DNA from: Fidelibacterota bacterium
GTDB taxonomy: Bacteria > Fidelibacterota > Marinisomatia > Marinisomatales > TCS55
Reading direction: 5' to 3'
Assembly: GCA_014382015.1 (NCBI GenBank)
Contig: JACNKN010000076.1
Span: forward strand, 1 to 64,000
DNA: 64,000 nt
The position numbers and the translations under genes were made by a program. The notes beneath the pieces are model-generated. The model was not told where the DNA came from. It worked only from the letters and a program-made list of their open reading frames with translations, and searched no databases. Shown here piece after piece: positions 60,553-64,000 of the stretch (the first letter of the stretch is position 1; each line of letters starts with the position of its first letter).

Positions 60553-61869
60553 TTATCGAGACAATGCCCGGTCAATCATTTCCAGTCCCTGATCGATTTC
60601 TGATTTAGAAATATTTAAATGAGGACGAAACCGTATGGACGTATATCCACATCCAAGCATGAGTGCACCTTCTTCTGCAATTAATCCAATCAATTTATCT
60701 CTATCCATCGTACTTGGTAAATCAAAGGCACCAAACAACCCGCGGTTACGCGCATTTGAAACGAGTGAATTATGTTTTGCCTGGAGAGATTCCAAACCCT
60801 GTTTTAAGTATGCACCATTTTCAACAACCTGATCGATGAAGTTTTCCTGCTCAATGATTTCTAAGTAGAGTGTAAATCTGACCATATCAACCAGATTCCC
60901 ACCCCAAGTGGAATTAATCCGACTGGATTCTTTAAATACATGCCCACCCACTTCGTCCATTCGACGGCTGGCAAACAGACCGCATACTTGTGTTTTTTTA
61001 CCAAAACTGATGATATCGGGACGACAATCCTCACTATAATTTTGATGTGCCCACATTTTTCCCGTAAGTCCAATTCCAGTTTGAACTTCGTCGTAAATGA
61101 GTAAAAATTCATGTTCATTCGCTAATTTTCTTAATTGGCGAAAAAATGATTCACGGAAATGATTATCTCCACCTTCACCTTGAATCGGCTCAATGATCAA
61201 TCCTGCGATTTCATCAGGAAATTGTTTGAGAGCGGACTCAATCTCTTCAATTGCTTTGACCTCTTCTCGCTTTACATCTTCAATAACTGAATCAGTAACA
61301 GGAAATGTTAATTTCGGATTGCGAATCCGGGGCCAATCAAATTTCGGGAAATATTGTGTTTTTCGTTTATCCGGAGAATCTGTGAGGCTAAGCGTATATC
61401 CTGTACGGCCATGAAAGCATTCTTTAAAATGAAGAATTTTTGATCCCCCTTCGCTTTTTCCATTAGCTAAATTTTTACGCACTTTCCAGTCAAATGCTGC
61501 TTTGAGCGCATTTTCTACAGCCAATCCTCCGCCTTCAATAAAAAATGCATAGGGTAAATAATCCGGTTGGGCTAACCGTCCCATAGTATCCACAAATTCG
61601 GCCATTTCGGTTGAGTAAATATCTGAATTTGTAGGTTTATTCATTGCTGCCTGAAGGAGTCGATCTTTATTCTCAATTATGTAAGGGTGATTGTAACCAA
61701 CAGACATGGATGCAAACATGGAAAATAAGTCCAAATATTCTTTCCCATCGCGACCATCCACTAACCACGACCCATGACTTTTTTCCAAATTTATAATATA
61801 TTCCATACCATCGGCTAACATATATTGACCGATATTTTCTTTTACATTATTTGCTGATATTGTTGCCAT
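60553..61869 (-). CDS. lat: L-lysine 6-transaminase
   Basis: PLP class III aminotransferase that removes the epsilon-amino group of lysine to give 2-aminoadipate semialdehyde. The 438-residue protein has SMFASMSVGYNHP, the FFIEGGGLAVENALKAAFDWK region, FHGRTGYTLSLTDS, LIIEPIQGEGGDNHF and IYDEVQTGIGLTGKMWAHQ. The PLP lysine is probably in ISFGKKTQVCG. These motifs fit the LAT family rather than ornithine or GABA aminotransferases. The next gene upstream encodes the enzyme for its product. Confidence 0.93.
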   Translation of the reverse strand: MATISANNVKENIGQYMLADGMEYIINLEKSHGSWLVDGRDGKEYLDLFSMFASMSVGYNHPYIIENKDRLLQAAMNKPTNSDIYSTEMAEFVDTMGRLAQPDYLPYAFFIEGGGLAVENALKAAFDWKVRKNLANGKSEGGSKILHFKECFHGRTGYTLSLTDSPDKRKTQYFPKFDWPRIRNPKLTFPVTDSVIEDVKREEVKAIEEIESALKQFPDEIAGLIIEPIQGEGGDNHFRESFFRQLRKLANEHEFLLIYDEVQTGIGLTGKMWAHQNYSEDCRPDIISFGKKTQVCGLFASRRMDEVGGHVFKESSRINSTWGGNLVDMVRFTLYLEIIEQENFIDQVVENGAYLKQGLESLQAKHNSLVSNARNRGLFGAFDLPSTMDRDKLIGLIAEEGALMLGCGYTSIRFRPHLNISKSEIDQGLEMIDRALSR

Positions 61870-61906
61870 TAATTATTCTCTATTTATTATTATTGTTAAT
61901 GATATA

Positions 61907-63433
61907 TTATTTACTTAAGTCAAAACTTATACCCTGTGCCAACGGAAGTTCTGAACTCCAGTTCAAGGTATTTGTTTGTCTTCTCATATATTGCTTCCAA
62001 GCATCGGAACCGGATTCACGTCCGCCACCTGTTTCTTTTTCTCCACCAAATGCACCACCAATTTCAGCGCCGGATGTTCCAATATTTATATTTGCAATTC
62101 CACAATCGCTACCTCGGTGAGATAAAAAATATTCCGCATGACCCACATTTGTAGTAAACATGGAAGAAGAAAGTCCTTGAGGCACATTATTATGCATATC
62201 TATTGCTTCTTCTAAAGTATTATATGGAATAATATAAAGAATAGGGGCAAATGTTTCTGTTTGAACAATTTCCCACTCGTTCTTTGCTTTAACAATAGCC
62301 GGGGTTACATAAAACCCATCCCCTTCTATTGCTGTTCCGCCACATAAAACTTCCCCTCCAGACTCTTTAGCCAAATCAATGGCATTTAAATAGTCAGACA
62401 CTGCTTTTTCGTTTACCAAAGGCCCCATTAAAGTGCCCCCCTCCAGTGGATTCCCGATATTTACTTGTTTATATGCATGAAGTAATTTGGTCAAAAACTC
62501 TTCCTGGATACTTTCCTGAATTAAAATCCTTCTTGTGGAGGTGCACCGCTGCCCTGCCGTACCAACTGCACCAAAAGCTACAGCAGGAATTGCCAAATCA
62601 AGATTCGCTGTTTCATCGATAATGATTGCATTATTTCCTCCCAACTCTAATATCGTTTTACCAAAACGACTTGAAACGGTTGAACTTACATGCCGCCCCA
62701 TTGCAGTGGATCCAGTAAAAGATATCAAGGGTAATCGACCATCATTTAACATTTTTTCCCCTACAATTGATCCGCGACCAATTACGGTAGAAAATATTCC
62801 AGAATACCCATTTTTTTCCATGACATCATTACAAATATTTTGAATTGCAATGGCGCATAAGGGTGCGGTTGAGGAAGGCTTCCAAATGGTTGTGTCTCCG
62901 CAGATTGCTGCAATAAATGCATTCCATGCCCAAACTGCAACAGGGAAATTAAATGCAGAAATAACACCAATGGCGCCTAATGGATGCCATTGTTCATACA
63001 TGCGATGATCTGGACGTTCTGAATGCATTGTTTTCCCGTAAAGCATACGCGATTGACCCACAGCAAAATCTGCAATATCAATCATTTCCTGTACCTCCCC
63101 ATCTCCTTCCGTCTTAATCTTTCCCATCTCCATGGCGACCAAACTACCTAACGCATCCTTTTTTTCTCTCAGGGCATCGCCCATTTTTCGAACAAGTTGT
63201 CCTCGTATGGGTGCAGGTACTTTCCGAAACTCCTTAAAAGCCGAAACTGACTCCTGCACAATCCGTTCATAATCCATTTCTGTGGTTTGATACACACCTG
63301 CGATCACTTCCTCTGTAGCAGGATTTATAGATTCCAGGAGCCCACCTTCCTGTGAGGATGACCATTTATTCATGCCGGAACAGGCACCATAATTCACATC
63401 ATCTATTCCTAAGTCTTTTAATATCGAATTCAT
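61907..63433 (-). CDS. amaB: L-aminoadipate-semialdehyde dehydrogenase (ALDH7 family)
   Basis: NAD-dependent oxidation of 2-aminoadipate semialdehyde to 2-aminoadipate. The 508-residue protein is antiquitin-like, with SINPATEEVIAGVYQ, PVAVWAWNAFIAAICGDTTIWKPSSTAPL, the general base in LELGGNNAIII and the nucleophile cysteine in GTAGQRCTSTRR, plus the GGAFGGEKETGGGRESGSDAWKQYMRRQTNT tail. It lies 37 bases upstream of lat on the same strand, which together make the lysine-to-aminoadipate route. Confidence 0.93.
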   Translation of the reverse strand: MNSILKDLGIDDVNYGACSGMNKWSSSQEGGLLESINPATEEVIAGVYQTTEMDYERIVQESVSAFKEFRKVPAPIRGQLVRKMGDALREKKDALGSLVAMEMGKIKTEGDGEVQEMIDIADFAVGQSRMLYGKTMHSERPDHRMYEQWHPLGAIGVISAFNFPVAVWAWNAFIAAICGDTTIWKPSSTAPLCAIAIQNICNDVMEKNGYSGIFSTVIGRGSIVGEKMLNDGRLPLISFTGSTAMGRHVSSTVSSRFGKTILELGGNNAIIIDETANLDLAIPAVAFGAVGTAGQRCTSTRRILIQESIQEEFLTKLLHAYKQVNIGNPLEGGTLMGPLVNEKAVSDYLNAIDLAKESGGEVLCGGTAIEGDGFYVTPAIVKAKNEWEIVQTETFAPILYIIPYNTLEEAIDMHNNVPQGLSSSMFTTNVGHAEYFLSHRGSDCGIANINIGTSGAEIGGAFGGEKETGGGRESGSDAWKQYMRRQTNTLNWSSELPLAQGISFDLSK

Positions 63434-63564
63434 TTATATTTTTCCTTAAAGGGAGTTAAATAACGATTAAATAACCAACTTGAAATGACTAAATAATTGT
63501 TGAAAAACAGACTGCAAATTTACATTTTCGATTTCTGAATTGGAAGCATTGTTCGTCAAATATT

Positions 63565-64000
63565 TTACAGATATAGAACAAATATAAAAACAAGGGGGCT
63601 CGTAAAAATTAAGGAGTCAAAACGATCCAGGACTCCACCATGGCCCAGTAATAGTTTTCCGGAATCTTTTACGCCTGCATCCCGTTTGAACATGGATTCT
63701 ACAAAATCTCCTAACTGTCCGCAAATGCCGACAATAAATGTGAGAGTTATTATGTTGAACAATGTTAATTCATATTGAATGAATCCATACATATTCATAA
63801 GATAAAATGATATAAATGATCCAACAATCCCACCAACAAATCCTACGATTGTTTTTTTGGGACTAATTCGTTCAATCAGTTTTTTCTTCCCCCACAACAT
63901 ACCAAAAGTATATGCACATGAATCGCAAATCCATACGGTGAATATCATTGTCATTGTAAAACGTGCACCATTTAATGAATCCCAATTTCTTAACGCAATC
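63565..64000 (-). CDS. cdsA: Phosphatidate cytidylyltransferase (N-terminal part outside window)
   Basis: Makes CDP-diacylglycerol, the precursor used by PgsA. The frame is open to the window edge (reading IALRNWDSLNGARFT before the first visible ATG at 63954), so the gene continues beyond base 64000. The C-terminal membrane part shows WICDSCAYTFGMLWGKKKLIERISPKKTIVGFVGG and the family signature SMFKRDAGVKDSGKLLLGHGGVLDRFDS. Of about 270 residues, about 145 are visible. Its product feeds the pgsA-pgpA pathway encoded at the other end of the window. Confidence 0.94.
   Translation of the reverse strand, partial: IALRNWDSLNGARFTMTMIFTVWICDSCAYTFGMLWGKKKLIERISPKKTIVGFVGGIVGSFISFYLMNMYGFIQYELTLFNIITLTFIVGICGQLGDFVESMFKRDAGVKDSGKLLLGHGGVLDRFDSLIFTSPLVFIFVLYL

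Noticed and set aside
1-64000. CRISPR arrays, prophage, transposases or a defence island
   Set aside because: No regularly spaced repeats, no integrase, transposase, toxin-antitoxin or restriction genes were recognised; nearly all genes are housekeeping or catabolic.

Overview
The window is a gene-dense, AT-rich bacterial chromosome segment with no rRNA genes, phage, transposases or CRISPR arrays. Gene content, marine-style amino-acid catabolism, frequent TTG starts and weak Shine-Dalgarno (SD) signals fit an uncultured marine heterotroph of the Fibrobacterota-Chlorobiota-Bacteroidota (FCB) side of the tree. Candidatus Marinimicrobia (SAR406) is my best guess, but it is an inference from gene content and style only. 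Both window ends cut genes: dnaX lacks its first few codons on the left, and cdsA lacks its N-terminal part on the right.

Layout. 1-7.1 kb (+): an information and envelope cluster, dnaX-ybaB-recR-pgsA-pgpA-cinA-thpR-recA-recX, with many ATGA-type overlaps. 7.2-9.6 kb (+): a degenerate PurL-like protein and an FAH-family hydrolase. 9.5-12.1 kb (-): suhB and a sodium:alanine symporter. 12.2-19.1 kb (+): comEC, an RNase HII-YraN fusion, a palindrome-bearing gap, lepB and four small envelope or coiled-coil proteins, closed by a strong terminator. 19.2-23.5 kb: a DUF309 protein, tRNA-Leu, an acyl-CoA synthetase, gpsA, tRNA-Arg and a TPR protein. 23.6-33.5 kb (+): the translation operon rimP-nusA-infB-rbfA-truB-ribF-rpsO-pnp, then alanine dehydrogenase. 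33.5-40.6 kb: a MerR regulator, three tRNAs, an FKBP lipoprotein, a DUF2914 protein, a DedA-like protein, leuS, a K+ channel and cutA. 40.6-49.3 kb (-): a tightly overlapped nine-gene kynurenine operon. 49.3-56.9 kb (-): thrS-infC-rpmI-rplT-pheS-pheT-zapA-folD. 57.6-64 kb (-): ctpA, tmk, rsmI, two lysine-catabolism genes and cdsA.

Metabolic theme. Four elements point to growth on amino acids. The kynurenine operon would take tryptophan through kynurenine, 3-hydroxyanthranilate and aminocarboxymuconate semialdehyde to 2-aminomuconate and oxalocrotonate. The lysine 6-aminotransferase plus aminoadipate-semialdehyde dehydrogenase pair would give aminoadipate from lysine. Alanine dehydrogenase and a Na+:alanine symporter would handle alanine. 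The oxygenases (TDO, KMO, HAO) require O2, so the host respires oxygen at least part of the time.

Most interesting signals: a nine-A slippage run in dnaX that leads at once to a stop (predicted tau/gamma pair); an intrinsic terminator inside the recX coding sequence; infC starting on ATC and overlapping thrS; an RNase HII-YraN fusion; a shortened PurL homologue lacking the catalytic motif; an SDR in the kynurenine operon without the Tyr/Lys dyad; a 13-base match to the 3' end of 16S rRNA upstream of thrS; terminators abutting the starts of rimP and a DUF309 gene; and a set of dispersed CCCGA/TCGGG palindromes in intergenic gaps. I did not find a convincing wholly new multi-gene system.
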